Assembly: GCF_004770045.1 (NCBI RefSeq)
Contig: NZ_RQFO01000004.1
Coordinates: 62,001 to 126,000, forward strand
Origin: Leptospira montravelensis
Lineage (GTDB): Bacteria > Spirochaetota > Leptospiria > Leptospirales > Leptospiraceae
Direction of reading: 5' to 3'
Length of the DNA: 64,000 nt
Part shown: piece by piece, positions 1-10,119 of the stretch
Layout: every line of letters starts with the position of its first letter
How positions within the stretch are numbered: the first letter of the stretch is position 1
Notes under the pieces: model-generated
Told to the model about the DNA's origin: nothing
Databases searched by the model: none
The model's input: only the letters and a program-made list of their open reading frames with translations
Made by a program: the position numbers and the translations under genes

Positions 1-73
1 GATGAGTGAAGCGCCAGGTCCTGTGGAAGCAAAACAACTAGAAGAATTAAAACTCAGGGTAGTCACTATCTAA
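1..73 (+). CDS. 3' end of an upstream gene (partial)
   Basis: An open frame runs in from the left edge and ends at TAA 71-73, one base before the ATG of the PhoH gene. Only about 23 C-terminal residues are visible (ending ...LRVVTI). The frame contains an ATG at position 2, but a 23-residue protein is improbable, so I read this as the tail of a longer gene co-transcribed with phoH. Its function cannot be told from this fragment. Confidence 0.5.
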   Translation, partial: MSEAPGPVEAKQLEELKLRVVTI

Positions 74-74
74 T

Positions 75-1082
75 ATGGATGAAAGTTTTACATTTCAGGA
101 AGAATCCCTCTACCAAACGGTATGTGGGATTGGAGACAGCAAACTCCCGTTATGGGAAAGTCGCCTCAATGTAAAACTCATCCCTCGTGGAAAATCACTC
201 ATCATCCAAGGAAGTGAAGACCAAGTCCAAGTGGCCTTGGATACCTTTCATAAGGTGGAAGAAAATTTCAAACGAAGGCCCGACAAAGCCGACTATTCTT
301 TTTTTGATATCGATTATTTGGTAAATAAAGTAAAAGATTCCAGTGGTGGATGGCCGATCCCAGGTTCTTCTGACTTCCAGAAGGAAGGAGAAACTTGGAC
401 ACCAAGAGACAAAATCTTTGTCACCTTCAAAGGAAAACCCATCTTTCCTCGTACCAAAAACCAAGAAAGTTTTGTCGATAGCCTTCATAAAAACTACATC
501 ACCATTGCTATGGGTCCTGCTGGAACCGGTAAAACCTTTTTGTCCATTGCGTCGGCTTGCCGTATGATGCAAACAGGAGAAGTGGAAAGACTGATCCTCA
601 CAAGGCCTGCGGTCGAAGCCGGTGAAAACTTAGGATTTCTTCCGGGTGATTTAACACAAAAAGTAAACCCATACCTTCGTCCCATCTATGATGCGTTACA
701 CGAATGTATTGGCTTTGAAAAAACAAGTGAATATTTACAAGTGGGGAAAATTGAAATTGCACCCATTGCTTTTATGAGAGGACGAACTCTCTCTCATTCC
801 TTTATTATTTTGGACGAAGCACAAAACTGTACTTTGCCACAGCTAAAAATGTTTCTGACTCGGTTTGGAAAAAACTCCAAAATGGCAATCTCTGGGGATG
901 CCACCCAAATTGACTTGGCTCATGGAAGGTCTGGTTTAGAAAAAACGGTTTATACATTGCGAAATCTAAATGGAATTGAAACGATATTCTTTGGAAGAGA
1001 AGATATCACCCGCCATCCTATCGTCGAATCAATTGTAAGGCGATTTGAAGAAAACGAAAGTCTCTTCACAAAAAAAACATGA
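75..1082 (+). CDS. phoH: PhoH-family ATPase
   Basis: A PhoH-like P-loop ATPase of 335 residues, the usual length. The N-terminal ~70 residues resemble the KH-like region of this family ([15 protein letters not shown]). The Walker A motif GPAGTGKT lies at 147-154 and the Walker B stretch IILDEAQ near 245. The biochemical role of PhoH proteins is not settled, but they are associated with RNA metabolism and are regularly linked to ybeY, as here. The gene overlaps the next one by 4 bp (ATGA-type coupling), so it starts or continues a housekeeping operon. Nothing in the sequence suggests phosphate regulation despite the name. Confidence 0.93.
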   Translation: MDESFTFQEESLYQTVCGIGDSKLPLWESRLNVKLIPRGKSLIIQGSEDQVQVALDTFHKVEENFKRRPDKADYSFFDIDYLVNKVKDSSGGWPIPGSSDFQKEGETWTPRDKIFVTFKGKPIFPRTKNQESFVDSLHKNYITIAMGPAGTGKTFLSIASACRMMQTGEVERLILTRPAVEAGENLGFLPGDLTQKVNPYLRPIYDALHECIGFEKTSEYLQVGKIEIAPIAFMRGRTLSHSFIILDEAQNCTLPQLKMFLTRFGKNSKMAISGDATQIDLAHGRSGLEKTVYTLRNLNGIETIFFGREDITRHPIVESIVRRFEENESLFTKKT

Positions 1083-3445
1083 AAGCAATTTTAGATTCCT
1101 CAATGACTAGGCTTACAGACTTTCTAACAAGAGTAAGACCTGTTTCTGTTGTTAGAAACATACAAATCATTCTTGTTTCACTCACTTTGTTATTTGTGAC
1201 CTATGTGCTTTCGATTCCATTTTTTGGACAAACAAGAGTAAATACAGACCCAGAAGGTTTATTTTCGGAAGGTAAAATTGCTCCAGAGACCATTCAATCG
1301 GTGAAAGAATTTTCCTACGAAGATACAGAGAAAACAAATTTAGAAAAACAAAAAGCAGCAGCAAACGTCCCTTATGCCTTTGATAAAGACTTCGGAATTT
1401 TAGTGGCAGGAATTGATAACAATCTTTCTGAAGATGTAGAACTACTTCGTAGTATATTAGCAGAAGGTAAAGCCACTCCAAATGTGGTAAAAGATCGTAT
1501 CCCTAGGTGGCGCAATCGAACAAATGAAGAAATTCAATCTATATTAGATTATAGTAGAAAAGATAAGTTAAAGAATTTTATCCAACAATATACCAATTTA
1601 ATATTTTCAAAATATTGTATTGTCAAAGAAGACCTGCCGTTTGCAAAAGATTTGGACAAAGCGGGAGCAAAAATTCGTAATATAGGGACACAAGACCAAA
1701 CTTCTATCATTGATGGGAATTTAGTGATTCCACGGTCACAAATTTATAAAGATGGTCCAGTTGCATCCGTTTTGTCAAAGTTAGCTTCCGAAAAGTTGCC
1801 AAACGTATCTGATTCACTACTGAAGGCTGTTTCTAGGATCGGACTTTATTATGTGTATTCTTATCCTGCATGTAATTACAATCCGGAAGAAACTGAAAAT
1901 GCGCGGATGCGTGCGTCAAACTCAGTTCCGATTCAGAAAAGTAGGATCCAAGCCAATGAAGTGATTGTTCGCGCAGGAGATGTGATCACTCCAGAAGTAA
2001 AACTAAAATTGGAAATGATGAACCGATATGCGACTCGGGCAAATTTGGCATCCATTGTTTCCATTTTTCTAACTCAATGTGTATTAATTGTCATTGTCGG
2101 TTTTTACCTCATTCGTTACAGGCCAAACCGATTAAATGATCTATCAAGTAATCTCATTATCTTTTTTACCCTTTGGATTGTGATTGCTTCCATTTATCTA
2201 CTTTCAAAAATTTTTTATGCAACTGACAGTGATTTGTCGAGGGTATACTATTTTGGAATGTTTGTGCCAGTGGGGATGCTTTGTTTACTTCTTGGTTTTG
2301 TTTATGATGAACAACTTTCGATTGCGATCGGATTCTTTTTAGCATTTGCCGTATTTTTTGCCTCACGGTACAATCCAACATCGTTTATGTTGGCTTTCAC
2401 TGTTGCTGTTATGAGTTCCATTTATGGGAGGCGACTTCTCAAACGAATTGATTTTTTAAAAGCAGGTTTTTTACTTACCTTTGTTCAGATTTTAATTACA
2501 ACGGCTGGGTATTTGTTTGATGGAAGAGAGTTTTATGTATCGACTGGTGCTGGTTTTTTTCGGGATCTAACCAATTCGAATCTCTTTCGGATTACAGTAA
2601 TGTGTTTTGTAAATGGGTTTGCTAGTGCCACTGCTGTGCAATTTTTGCTTCCCTTGTATGAATATATATTCAATATTCCCACTCGTTTTAAATTGATCGA
2701 ACTGGCTGATACAGGCCATCCACTTTTACAACAATTATTAACCAAAGCACCTTCGACTTATACACACACATTTATGGTTGCAGCATTGTCTGAACGTGCA
2801 GCCCAAAATTTAAATTTGGATAGGCTACTTGTAAGGGTGGGTGTGTACTTCCATGATATAGGTAAGATTCCTAATGCTGGATTTTTTGTAGAAAACCAAC
2901 ATTTAATTCCCAAACCGGAACATATTGATAAAAACAATCCAGCATTGGCCGCAAAAACAGTCATCGATCACGTGTTAGATGGAATTGAGATGGCAAAGAA
3001 AGCAAGACTTCCTAGAGAAATTATCAGTTTTATTCCTGAACATCATGGAACTTCTACAATGGCATTTTTTTATCATAAAGCCTTACAGGAAATTTCCCCT
3101 TCTGCCAGAAAAAATATTAACAAAAAAGATTTTCAGTATCCAGGTCCAAAACCACAGAGTAAAGAAACTGGAATCGTCATGATTGCAGATTCGTTAGAAG
3201 CAGCTTCTCGTTCTCTTGAAGAAGTGTCTCCGGAAAGTTTGGATGAACTTATTAGAAAGATCATCAACTCAAAGTTGGCTGAAAACCAATTAGATGAAAG
3301 TGGCCTGACAATTGGAGATTTAGAAATTATAAAAACTAGTTTTAAAGAAGTATTACTTTCAAGTCTCCATCAAAGACCTAAGTATCCAAAACCTGAAGAT
3401 ACAAAAGCTTTAGAAGCAGCTGGAACCAAAAAAAATAAAAAATGA
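1079..3445 (+). CDS. pgpH: Membrane HD-domain phosphodiesterase, PgpH type (7TM-HDED)
   Basis: A 788-residue membrane protein. One N-terminal transmembrane helix (about 28-50) is followed by a long extracytoplasmic region to ~310, a block of about seven hydrophobic helices (roughly 318-530), and a cytosolic HD domain. The HD signature YFHDIGK has its His-Asp pair at 592-593, and a later EHHGT contributes another His pair. This is the architecture of PgpH-type enzymes that hydrolyse cyclic di-AMP to pApA. The order phoH-pgpH-ybeY is widespread in bacteria and supports the assignment. Start and stop overlap both neighbours by 4 bp. The substrate is taken from the family and has not been shown here. 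Confidence 0.9.
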   Translation: MKAILDSSMTRLTDFLTRVRPVSVVRNIQIILVSLTLLFVTYVLSIPFFGQTRVNTDPEGLFSEGKIAPETIQSVKEFSYEDTEKTNLEKQKAAANVPYAFDKDFGILVAGIDNNLSEDVELLRSILAEGKATPNVVKDRIPRWRNRTNEEIQSILDYSRKDKLKNFIQQYTNLIFSKYCIVKEDLPFAKDLDKAGAKIRNIGTQDQTSIIDGNLVIPRSQIYKDGPVASVLSKLASEKLPNVSDSLLKAVSRIGLYYVYSYPACNYNPEETENARMRASNSVPIQKSRIQANEVIVRAGDVITPEVKLKLEMMNRYATRANLASIVSIFLTQCVLIVIVGFYLIRYRPNRLNDLSSNLIIFFTLWIVIASIYLLSKIFYATDSDLSRVYYFGMFVPVGMLCLLLGFVYDEQLSIAIGFFLAFAVFFASRYNPTSFMLAFTVAVMSSIYGRRLLKRIDFLKAGFLLTFVQILITTAGYLFDGREFYVSTGAGFFRDLTNSNLFRITVMCFVNGFASATAVQFLLPLYEYIFNIPTRFKLIELADTGHPLLQQLLTKAPSTYTHTFMVAALSERAAQNLNLDRLLVRVGVYFHDIGKIPNAGFFVENQHLIPKPEHIDKNNPALAAKTVIDHVLDGIEMAKKARLPREIISFIPEHHGTSTMAFFYHKALQEISPSARKNINKKDFQYPGPKPQSKETGIVMIADSLEAASRSLEEVSPESLDELIRKIINSKLAENQLDESGLTIGDLEIIKTSFKEVLLSSLHQRPKYPKPEDTKALEAAGTKKNKK

Positions 3446-3909
3446 ATTCTTCTTTATCGGTTTTGACCCATTGGAATGATCAAAGTGAGTCGAATTTAGA
3501 AATCAAATCGGATCTTGTCATTGAAAACTGTGAATTAATTTTAAAACATGTAAGTCCAAATTTTCTGCAAGGATTAGAGTTAGAAGTTTTACTTGTAGAT
3601 GACTTGATGATGAAAAAAATAAACTTAGAAAGAAGGGGCTTAAACAAAACAACCGATGTTTTGTCATTTCCAGTTTATTCCGCATCTCCACCAATCCCCT
3701 ATCAAATATTAGGTGAAGTGGTAATATCTATGGAAACCTGCCAGAAACAAGCTAAAGAAATTGGACATTCGATCATTGATGAGTTTTATCGCCTCCTGGT
3801 TCATGGAATTTTGCATTTATTTGGATATGATCACGAAACTAATGAAGAAGATGCCATTCAAATGCGAAATAAAGAAGATGAATGTTTGGAATTGGTTTTT
3901 GAAAGATAA
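3442..3909 (+). CDS. ybeY: Endoribonuclease / rRNA maturation factor YbeY
   Basis: A 155-residue metalloprotein of the UPF0054 family. The zinc motif HxxxHxxGYDH is intact, with ligands at His121, His125 and His131 (HGILHLFGYDH). YbeY acts in 16S rRNA 3' processing and 70S ribosome quality control. The preceding conserved segment NRRGLNKTTDVLSFP-like (here LERRGLNKTTDVLSFP) is also present. The ATG overlaps the pgpH stop, and recO starts immediately after its own stop, so translation is probably coupled across all three genes. Confidence 0.95.
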   Translation: MNSSLSVLTHWNDQSESNLEIKSDLVIENCELILKHVSPNFLQGLELEVLLVDDLMMKKINLERRGLNKTTDVLSFPVYSASPPIPYQILGEVVISMETCQKQAKEIGHSIIDEFYRLLVHGILHLFGYDHETNEEDAIQMRNKEDECLELVFER

Positions 3910-4659
3910 ATGGCCATCCGAAAAGAGAAGGGTATTGTCATTCAAAGTCGGGATATTGGTGACAGCGATAGAGTCATAAGCTTAGCCGGTGAATCCCAAG
4001 TTAGAATGAATTTTTTAAGTAAAGGAATTCGTAAATCTAAACGCAGGGCGATCATTACAACTGAGCTAGGTTCTTTTGTGGAAATTGATTACTATGATCA
4101 AGCCGAGAAGGATTGGAAATCCATTAAAGAAGTTCATTTAGTGAAACGATATGATGAATTAAAATCGGATTATCTTGGCACTTTATATGTATTATATTTA
4201 ACAGAACTTACTTCCATGATTTACCCAGAAGGTGAGTCTCATCCATTTCTTTTTCAACTACTTTCTGGAAGTTTGGAAACTTCGAATGAAAATGGATTCA
4301 AAAAACAAATCCTCCCATTTTTTAAACTGAGAGCGCTCTCTCATATGGGCCATTTCCCTACGGAATTTTATTGCCATACTTGCGGAGAGGAGGTTCTTTC
4401 CAAACCTGCTGCCTATTTTGCAGTGGCAGAACGTGAATTTTTATGTTCGGACTGCCATCCTATCCCTAAAGATCATTTGCCTGTTTTGAAACTATTTCAT
4501 ACTATGTTATCAAAGAAATTTTCGAATGTATTAAGTATTTTTCCAAGGGAAACAGAATACAGGGATGGGGATTTGATTCTAAATCAGTTTCTCAGATCTC
4601 TTTTTGGAAAGGAACTAAAATCATATTTCGAATTTTACAAGACAATAGGGTATTTATGA
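3910..4659 (+). CDS. recO: DNA repair protein RecO
   Basis: A 249-residue RecO homologue. An N-terminal OB-fold region (EKGIVIQSRDIGDSDRVISL) is followed by a helical domain with a zinc-ribbon of four cysteines, Cys155-x2-Cys158 and Cys179-x2-Cys182. RecO works with RecR/RecF to load RecA on SSB-coated DNA and to anneal strands. The start codon follows the ybeY stop directly, and the end overlaps the next small gene by 4 bp. YbeY-recO adjacency is common (often with era between them; era is absent here). Confidence 0.92.
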   Translation: MAIRKEKGIVIQSRDIGDSDRVISLAGESQVRMNFLSKGIRKSKRRAIITTELGSFVEIDYYDQAEKDWKSIKEVHLVKRYDELKSDYLGTLYVLYLTELTSMIYPEGESHPFLFQLLSGSLETSNENGFKKQILPFFKLRALSHMGHFPTEFYCHTCGEEVLSKPAAYFAVAEREFLCSDCHPIPKDHLPVLKLFHTMLSKKFSNVLSIFPRETEYRDGDLILNQFLRSLFGKELKSYFEFYKTIGYL

Positions 4660-4910
4660 ATTCGATTACAAAGACAGTTTTACTTTGTATGACTCTTTCT
4701 GTTTTTTTTGCTTTGTTCCAGCTTCTTTTAAAAGCTGAGAACTTCCGTAAAGATAGGAAAAATGTTTTGGTAAAAGAACAGTCAAGATCCTTTCAGGCTA
4801 CACTAAGGGAAGAAAAAGAAAGTATTCCTCATTTTGTAACTAGGTTCAAGGTAAGAAGTTTTGATCTTTGGCAGAATTCAGATAAATTAAAAATGGAAAT
4901 TAAATATTAA
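4656..4910 (+). CDS. Small single-span membrane protein, unknown
   Basis: An 84-residue protein not recognised. Residues 6-26 form one hydrophobic segment (TVLLCMTLSVFFALFQLLL); the remaining ~58 residues are strongly charged and would lie outside the membrane on one side. There is no lipobox Cys at a sensible position. It overlaps the recO stop by 4 bp and ends one base before argS, so it is embedded in the operon and very likely translated. A bitopic anchor or division-protein-like role is possible but cannot be supported. Confidence 0.7.
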   Translation: MNSITKTVLLCMTLSVFFALFQLLLKAENFRKDRKNVLVKEQSRSFQATLREEKESIPHFVTRFKVRSFDLWQNSDKLKMEIKY

Positions 4911-4911
4911 A

Positions 4912-6693
4912 ATGAATGTGAATCAATTACTAAAACAATTGGTGCTTTCCGAATTAGAAAAGGCAGTAGATACTTATTTAGAAAAAAATAACCTAACTTC
5001 TGTTAAAGAGAATTTGAAGATTCGTATTGAGTATTCACGAGATGAAAAGTTTGGTGATTATTCGTCTCCCTTTGCATTAGAAAATAAAAATATTTTAAAT
5101 AAAAATCCAAAAGAAATTGCTGAAGCTTTGCTTCTTGAAATAAATAATAATCGCATTTTTGAGTTTGTTAGTTTTTCGCCGCCAGGGTTTATCAATTTCC
5201 GAATCCAAACAGAGTTTCTTAATCAGTATGTAGCCTCTGTTATGTTCCCGAATGTGTCATTTGCAGAAACATCCAAAAAAGAAAAAATACTTCTAGAATT
5301 TGTTTCTGCCAATCCAACAGGCCCTATGAACATTGTGTCTGCAAGATCTGCAGCATATGGGGATGCGCTTGCAAATTTATTAACAAGTCTTGGGCATACA
5401 GTGAAACGAGAGTTTTATGTGAATGATTATGGGAACCAAGTGTATTTACTTGGAGTTGCTGTTTTACTTCGTATTTTTGAATCAAAGGGCGAAACCATCA
5501 GCTTCCAAGAAGAAGAGTCCGACATACCTGTGATTGAACTCATTAAAAAAAGAATTTTACCCAAAGAAAGTTACCGTGGTGAATACATCAAAGACATTGC
5601 CATCCAGTGTTTAGAGGATGAATCGAGGACAAAATTTATTTTTGATTCTGTATCTTCAGAAAAATGGGATGAGGCAATTGATTTTCTTTCTAAGTATGCA
5701 GTAGAATACAATTTAAGTCGGCAAAAAGAAGATTTGGCCTTATTCGGTGTAAACTTTGATTTGTTTTTTAGTGAACGTAGTCTTCATGAAGCAGGTGATG
5801 TAGAAAATGTTCCTTCCATTTTAAAAAAAGAAGACGTAACTACAATCGATGGAAAACTACATTTCCTTTCTACTCAATACGGAGATGATAAGGACCGTGT
5901 AATCAGAAGAGAGGATGGAAGGCCCACTTATTTAATGGCAGACATCGCTTATCATTACAATAAGTTCAAACGAGGGTTTGATACTCTTATCGATATTTGG
6001 GGACCGGATCACTATGGTTACATTGCGCGATTGAAAGGTGCTGTGAAATCCTTTGGGAAAACAGAAGAGAGTTTCCGGGTGCTTATTGCACAACAAGTGA
6101 ATTTAATCGAAAACAAAGAAAAAGTGAAAATGAGTAAACGGTTGGGAATTTTCCAAACGATGCGAGACCTTTTGTCTTATTTAGGAAAACAAGGGAAAGA
6201 TGTGGGACGTTACTTCTTTCTAATGCGAAGTTCTGATGCTCCATTAGATTTTGATTTGGATTTGGCAAAAGACGAATCCGATAAAAATCCTGTATTTTAT
6301 ATTCAATATGCACATGCTAGGATTTGCTCTATCTTTCGTGAATTAAAAGTTCCGATGGATTTAAATCTTCTGAAGTCAGGAGTTTCTGTTGAATTTTTAA
6401 AACAAGAAGAACGTTCACGACTTCTCTTTTGGGTCGCAAGATTTCAAGAAGAAGTTTATGATACTGCTACAAGTTTTGAACCTCACCGTTTGACAAACTA
6501 TCTACAATCCTTAAGTAAATCTTTTACAAAGTTTTATTCACAAAAAGACAATCGCATTAAAGACAAAACGGGAAACGAAAGAGATTCCCTTTTGGCACTC
6601 GTCCTTTATGCGAAGTTTGCCTTAGAAAGTGGTTTAAAACTTCTTGGAATTTCTGCACCTGAAAAAATGTCAAAAGATGAAATAGAACAGTAA
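4912..6693 (+). CDS. argS: Arginyl-tRNA synthetase
   Basis: A 593-residue class I aminoacyl-tRNA synthetase that charges tRNA-Arg. It has the N-terminal Add1-like domain (to ~115), the Rossmann catalytic domain, a KMSK loop (KMSKRLG, 406-412) and a C-terminal DALR anticodon-binding domain ending in ALESGLKLLGI. The element before the first signature is conserved (SANPTGP, 132-138), but the HIGH tetrapeptide is replaced: residues 140-143 read NIVS where most bacterial ArgRS have HVGH. Length and surroundings are otherwise normal and this is the only argS in view, so it is presumably active. It follows the small membrane gene by one base. Confidence 0.95.
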   Translation: MNVNQLLKQLVLSELEKAVDTYLEKNNLTSVKENLKIRIEYSRDEKFGDYSSPFALENKNILNKNPKEIAEALLLEINNNRIFEFVSFSPPGFINFRIQTEFLNQYVASVMFPNVSFAETSKKEKILLEFVSANPTGPMNIVSARSAAYGDALANLLTSLGHTVKREFYVNDYGNQVYLLGVAVLLRIFESKGETISFQEEESDIPVIELIKKRILPKESYRGEYIKDIAIQCLEDESRTKFIFDSVSSEKWDEAIDFLSKYAVEYNLSRQKEDLALFGVNFDLFFSERSLHEAGDVENVPSILKKEDVTTIDGKLHFLSTQYGDDKDRVIRREDGRPTYLMADIAYHYNKFKRGFDTLIDIWGPDHYGYIARLKGAVKSFGKTEESFRVLIAQQVNLIENKEKVKMSKRLGIFQTMRDLLSYLGKQGKDVGRYFFLMRSSDAPLDFDLDLAKDESDKNPVFYIQYAHARICSIFRELKVPMDLNLLKSGVSVEFLKQEERSRLLFWVARFQEEVYDTATSFEPHRLTNYLQSLSKSFTKFYSQKDNRIKDKTGNERDSLLALVLYAKFALESGLKLLGISAPEKMSKDEIEQ

Positions 6694-6697
6694 AACG

Positions 6698-7954
6698 ATG
6701 GAAGCACCATACATAGTTATTATTGCAACTGGATCTGAGATTACAGCTGGCCGTAGTTTAGATACAAACTCTGGATGGATGGCTAACCAATTGTTTGAGC
6801 TCGGCTGGAAAGTAAAAAAGTTCATTGCCTTGCCAGATGATCCAGACCTTATTTTATCCGAACTCCAAATGCTACAAAAGCTTTCCGAAACAAGGCCAGT
6901 GCTTGCTATCATGACCGGTGGCCTTGGTCCCACGGAAGATGATTATACCTTGGAAACAGTATTGAAACTCACTGGAAAAAAATCTTATTCGGTAGAAAAG
7001 GCAAAAATTCGTTTAACACGTGTATATGAATCCAGAGGAAAACAATATAGTGATATTCTTCCGACAGTGCTACGCCAAACATTTGTTCCTGAAGATTGTA
7101 AAATTTTAGACAATAACGTTGGAATCGCAGTAGGATTTGTTGAACTTATTGGAGTGGATTCTTATTTAGTTTGTATGCCAGGTGTTCCTTCTGAAATGAA
7201 GGAAATGTTCACAAGAAGGCTTACACCGGAACTAAAAAGATTATACCCTAGAGAGAATTTGGTTCAAAAAACGAAATGGTTATGGAACATTGGAGAGTCT
7301 CTCTACCAAAAAGATTTTGTAGAAAAATTCAGAGAGGATCTTTTTTCGGAAGTAGATTGGGGAGTTACAGCAAATAGAGGGTACATTAAGTGTATCTTTC
7401 AGTCAAATAACGTTAGTAAATTGGAAAAAATCATCGAGAGATTAGAGGAACAATATCCGAAAATTATATCTGATGATGTATTTTCTTATGTACATGAAGA
7501 ATTAATGTCTCGAAATTATTCGATTGCAGTGGGCGAAAGTTGTACTGGTGGACTTCTAGGAAAAAAACTCTCAGACTCACCTGGATCAAGTTCTTATTTT
7601 CTGGGAGGATTTTTGACTTATTCGAATGTTCTGAAAGAATCATTGTTAGGTGTTCCTGCCAACGTGTTAAGTGAGTTCGGTGCTGTAAGTGAAGAAGCTG
7701 CAAAAGCAATGGCAAAGGGAATTTTCGAAAAAACCAAGGCTGATTATTGTATCTCCATTACCGGGATTGCTGGTCCCGATGGCGGCACCGATATAAAACC
7801 AGTGGGAACTGTTTGGATTGGTTTAAAAACACCAGATGGTACGATTCAAACTCACTTGTATTTGTTCCCCGGTAATAGAGAAGGGATTCGAGAAAACGCA
7901 AGTAACACAGCATTGTTTTTATTATACCAGTCTCTAAAACAAAGGAACGTTTAG
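6698..7954 (+). CDS. cinA: CinA-like protein (nicotinamide-nucleotide amidase family)
   Basis: A 418-residue two-domain CinA protein. The N-terminal half is a MoaB/MogA-like domain (TGSEITAGRSLDTNS; MTGGLGPTEDD). The C-terminal CinA domain contains VGESCTGGLL and SITGIAGPDGG, the signatures of the PncC-type deamidase that converts nicotinamide mononucleotide to nicotinate mononucleotide. Such full-length proteins often combine this activity with ADP-ribose pyrophosphatase activity. It starts 4 bp after argS and ends one base before the next gene, so it belongs to the same operon. Confidence 0.92.
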   Translation: MEAPYIVIIATGSEITAGRSLDTNSGWMANQLFELGWKVKKFIALPDDPDLILSELQMLQKLSETRPVLAIMTGGLGPTEDDYTLETVLKLTGKKSYSVEKAKIRLTRVYESRGKQYSDILPTVLRQTFVPEDCKILDNNVGIAVGFVELIGVDSYLVCMPGVPSEMKEMFTRRLTPELKRLYPRENLVQKTKWLWNIGESLYQKDFVEKFREDLFSEVDWGVTANRGYIKCIFQSNNVSKLEKIIERLEEQYPKIISDDVFSYVHEELMSRNYSIAVGESCTGGLLGKKLSDSPGSSSYFLGGFLTYSNVLKESLLGVPANVLSEFGAVSEEAAKAMAKGIFEKTKADYCISITGIAGPDGGTDIKPVGTVWIGLKTPDGTIQTHLYLFPGNREGIRENASNTALFLLYQSLKQRNV

Positions 7955-7955
7955 T

Positions 7956-9023
7956 ATGTGGCAAACGATTGTTTATTCCATAATTTTTTTTCTCTTATTT
8001 TACTTTGGTTGGGATGTGGATTTAAATTTAGTTCCAAATATCAGAGAGACTTGGGTCTGGAACAGTGAAGGTAGATTCGGTACCGCTTCGCCGAAAATTG
8101 GAGAAGATCCTTTAAAAACCATTAATGGATACAAAATTGGGGGTAGGTATTATTCTTTCCGCACGGGTAAATTTTTAGAAGCAGATCCAAAGTATTTAAT
8201 TGATTTTCCTTTGTTGGCCAACGGTTACCTATTATATGAAAAAATAGGAGACGAGGTGAATTTTTTCTCTGATTCAGGGGAACTCTTTTGGAAAAAACCT
8301 ATCAATTCTTATCCAAGGAGTGGTTATTTTGCCTCTCCGGTTTTGTATTTGTCAGGCGATAATAATACAGTATTTTTAATGGATGAAAGTGGAAACCGAG
8401 TCGGTAAATCCGAGTTAAATGGAAGGTTTCTCACTGACTATCAATTTGATTCCAAAAACAAAGGGGCTATTGTATTATTTTCAGGTGGTGAAATTTATAG
8501 GTTAGATGAAAAAGGCAATTCCTTGTTTGAAAAAGACCTTTCCAAAGATAAAATTGATTCGTTTTTTAAATCGGTAGCATTATCTCCAAATGGAAAGTTT
8601 GTTGCCATCCACTATTCCTTGTTAGATAAAGATTTTATTTTGATTTTAGATGAAGTGGGTAAAAGAGTAGAAGAATTTACTTTGCCTAAGTTCTATCCGC
8701 ATAAACTCTATTTTGTGATAGGAAACGATGGATCTATTCTTTTTAACTTACCAGATAGTTTGTCATTTTACCAGAATGGAGAATTGGTTTGGGAAAAAAC
8801 AAAATCCAAACAAGGAGGGGTTTATCAATCCGTATTTGTTACCGATTTTGTTTACGTAGTTTTATCCGAATCGGAAATTCATTTTTATAATGTTAATGGT
8901 AATTTATTAAGAACCAAACGTATTCCTCCGTCGGAATTACCAGTGCGTTTTTTTCCAGGTAAAATAGATTCTGCATTTTACATGCAATCGAAATCCGATT
9001 TAATGCAATTACAAATATTTTAA
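7956..9023 (+). CDS. Exported beta-propeller-like protein, unknown
   Basis: A 355-residue protein with one N-terminal hydrophobic segment (residues 4-20), either an uncleaved anchor or a signal peptide; no lipobox Cys. The rest is made of short beta-rich units with recurring patterns such as FFSDSGELFWKK, LMDESGNRVGK, RLDEKGNSLFEK and FYNVNGNLLRTK. These resemble the strand-turn-strand units of WD40/PQQ-type propellers. It is the last gene of the plus-strand operon before a convergent gene. I do not recognise a specific family; a periplasmic scaffold or sensor is one option. Confidence 0.65.
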   Translation: MWQTIVYSIIFFLLFYFGWDVDLNLVPNIRETWVWNSEGRFGTASPKIGEDPLKTINGYKIGGRYYSFRTGKFLEADPKYLIDFPLLANGYLLYEKIGDEVNFFSDSGELFWKKPINSYPRSGYFASPVLYLSGDNNTVFLMDESGNRVGKSELNGRFLTDYQFDSKNKGAIVLFSGGEIYRLDEKGNSLFEKDLSKDKIDSFFKSVALSPNGKFVAIHYSLLDKDFILILDEVGKRVEEFTLPKFYPHKLYFVIGNDGSILFNLPDSLSFYQNGELVWEKTKSKQGGVYQSVFVTDFVYVVLSESEIHFYNVNGNLLRTKRIPPSELPVRFFPGKIDSAFYMQSKSDLMQLQIF

Positions 9024-9028
9024 AACAG

Positions 9029-9073
9029 TTCTGCTAAAGGTAATATGTATGATCATCTTTCGCTTAAGCAGAA
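9029..9073. terminator. Possible stem-loop between convergent genes
   Basis: Between the plus-strand propeller gene and the minus-strand regulator, TTCTGCT (9029-9035) is matched by AGCAGAA (9067-9073), with a partial inner match AAAG/CTTT. The loop is long (about 31 bases) and there is no clean T-run, so a role as bidirectional terminator is only suggested by its position. Confidence 0.25.
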
Positions 9074-9102
9074 TCATTTGATTTCTTATATTTCTTTAAG
9101 AG

Positions 9103-10119
9103 TTACGAAATAGATTTGGATTTGGGATCCACTTCATAGATTGAAAGTGATTTAAATCCAGTTCGTCCTTCCCTGTTGATCATCGCAATCGTTTCTGTAC
9201 AAACGCCAGGTTCAATATTAAAGATGAGTTGGTCCGAAATTTCGCGACAAATATAGAGTCCACGACCATGACTGTCTTCCAAACCTTTTGGAAAACCTGT
9301 GGATTCATCAATACTGATGTGACGGTCAAGCCTATGTAAAATTTCTTCTTTACGAAGTGAACCAAATTGATCGCGAACTACTATGAAAATGGTGCTTTCT
9401 GTTGCACCGTAACCTATTAAAAAATAATCATCAGGCATTAGTTGGATATTATCAAGTGGGACAACCATATCGTGGCTTGGAATTTCAAATTGATATTTGT
9501 AATCACCTTCATGTGTGCGAGGTGCGCGAATCATGGCATTAGAAGTAAGTTCTTCAAGGACTTGTTGTATTGCTTTAGGCGCACCTAATTGAATTAAGTT
9601 TTTAGATATTTTTCCACAGAGTATGGAACGGTCTTGGTCAGATTTTATTTGTTTGTAAATGATTCCATTAGTAGGAGCTTCTTCAAATTCACTATTTATG
9701 TTTTCGCTATAAACTTTGAACTCGCTACTGAAGTATTTTTCAATTCCAAATATATTGTTGGAAAGGAGTTTCTCTACCATAACTTCAATTAAGTGTATGT
9801 CCAAAAAACTATATTTTGGAATGATATTCCATATATGGAGGTCTTTTGCAAATTTGATGTATTCATTGATATTGTATGCTGTCATTAACGCATATAATAC
9901 ATTTGGAAATTCTTTTTGTATGAGTTTGACTAAGTCAATTCCTGACTTACCTGGAAGACGAATGTCTGTGATCGTTAAATCAATTTTTTCGTTGGTTAAA
10001 TACCAAACTGCTTCTTCGAAATGTTCTGCTCCGAAAACATTAAACTTTGTACTAAGTAAATCCATAATCGCTTCGCGAATGGAATGGATGTCTTCCACTA
10101 TTAAAATGGATTTTTTCAT
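9103..10119 (-). CDS. Response regulator with C-terminal histidine-kinase-like ATPase domain
   Basis: A 338-residue protein. Residues 1-120 form a receiver domain with acidic residues near the start (VED), the phospho-acceptor Asp52 (TDIRLPG) and the conserved Lys/Thr region. The last ~170 residues form a GHKL ATPase domain with an N-box-like EELTSNAM (near 190) and a G-box [15 protein letters not shown] (near 283). This resembles the stand-alone ATPase of anti-sigma factor (RsbW/SpoIIAB) proteins more than a full kinase, since no DHp domain is present. It overlaps the upstream kinase gene by 4 bp, so the two are almost certainly a cognate pair. The output is not a DNA-binding domain. Confidence 0.85.
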   Translation of the reverse strand: MKKSILIVEDIHSIREAIMDLLSTKFNVFGAEHFEEAVWYLTNEKIDLTITDIRLPGKSGIDLVKLIQKEFPNVLYALMTAYNINEYIKFAKDLHIWNIIPKYSFLDIHLIEVMVEKLLSNNIFGIEKYFSSEFKVYSENINSEFEEAPTNGIIYKQIKSDQDRSILCGKISKNLIQLGAPKAIQQVLEELTSNAMIRAPRTHEGDYKYQFEIPSHDMVVPLDNIQLMPDDYFLIGYGATESTIFIVVRDQFGSLRKEEILHRLDRHISIDESTGFPKGLEDSHGRGLYICREISDQLIFNIEPGVCTETIAMINREGRTGFKSLSIYEVDPKSKSIS

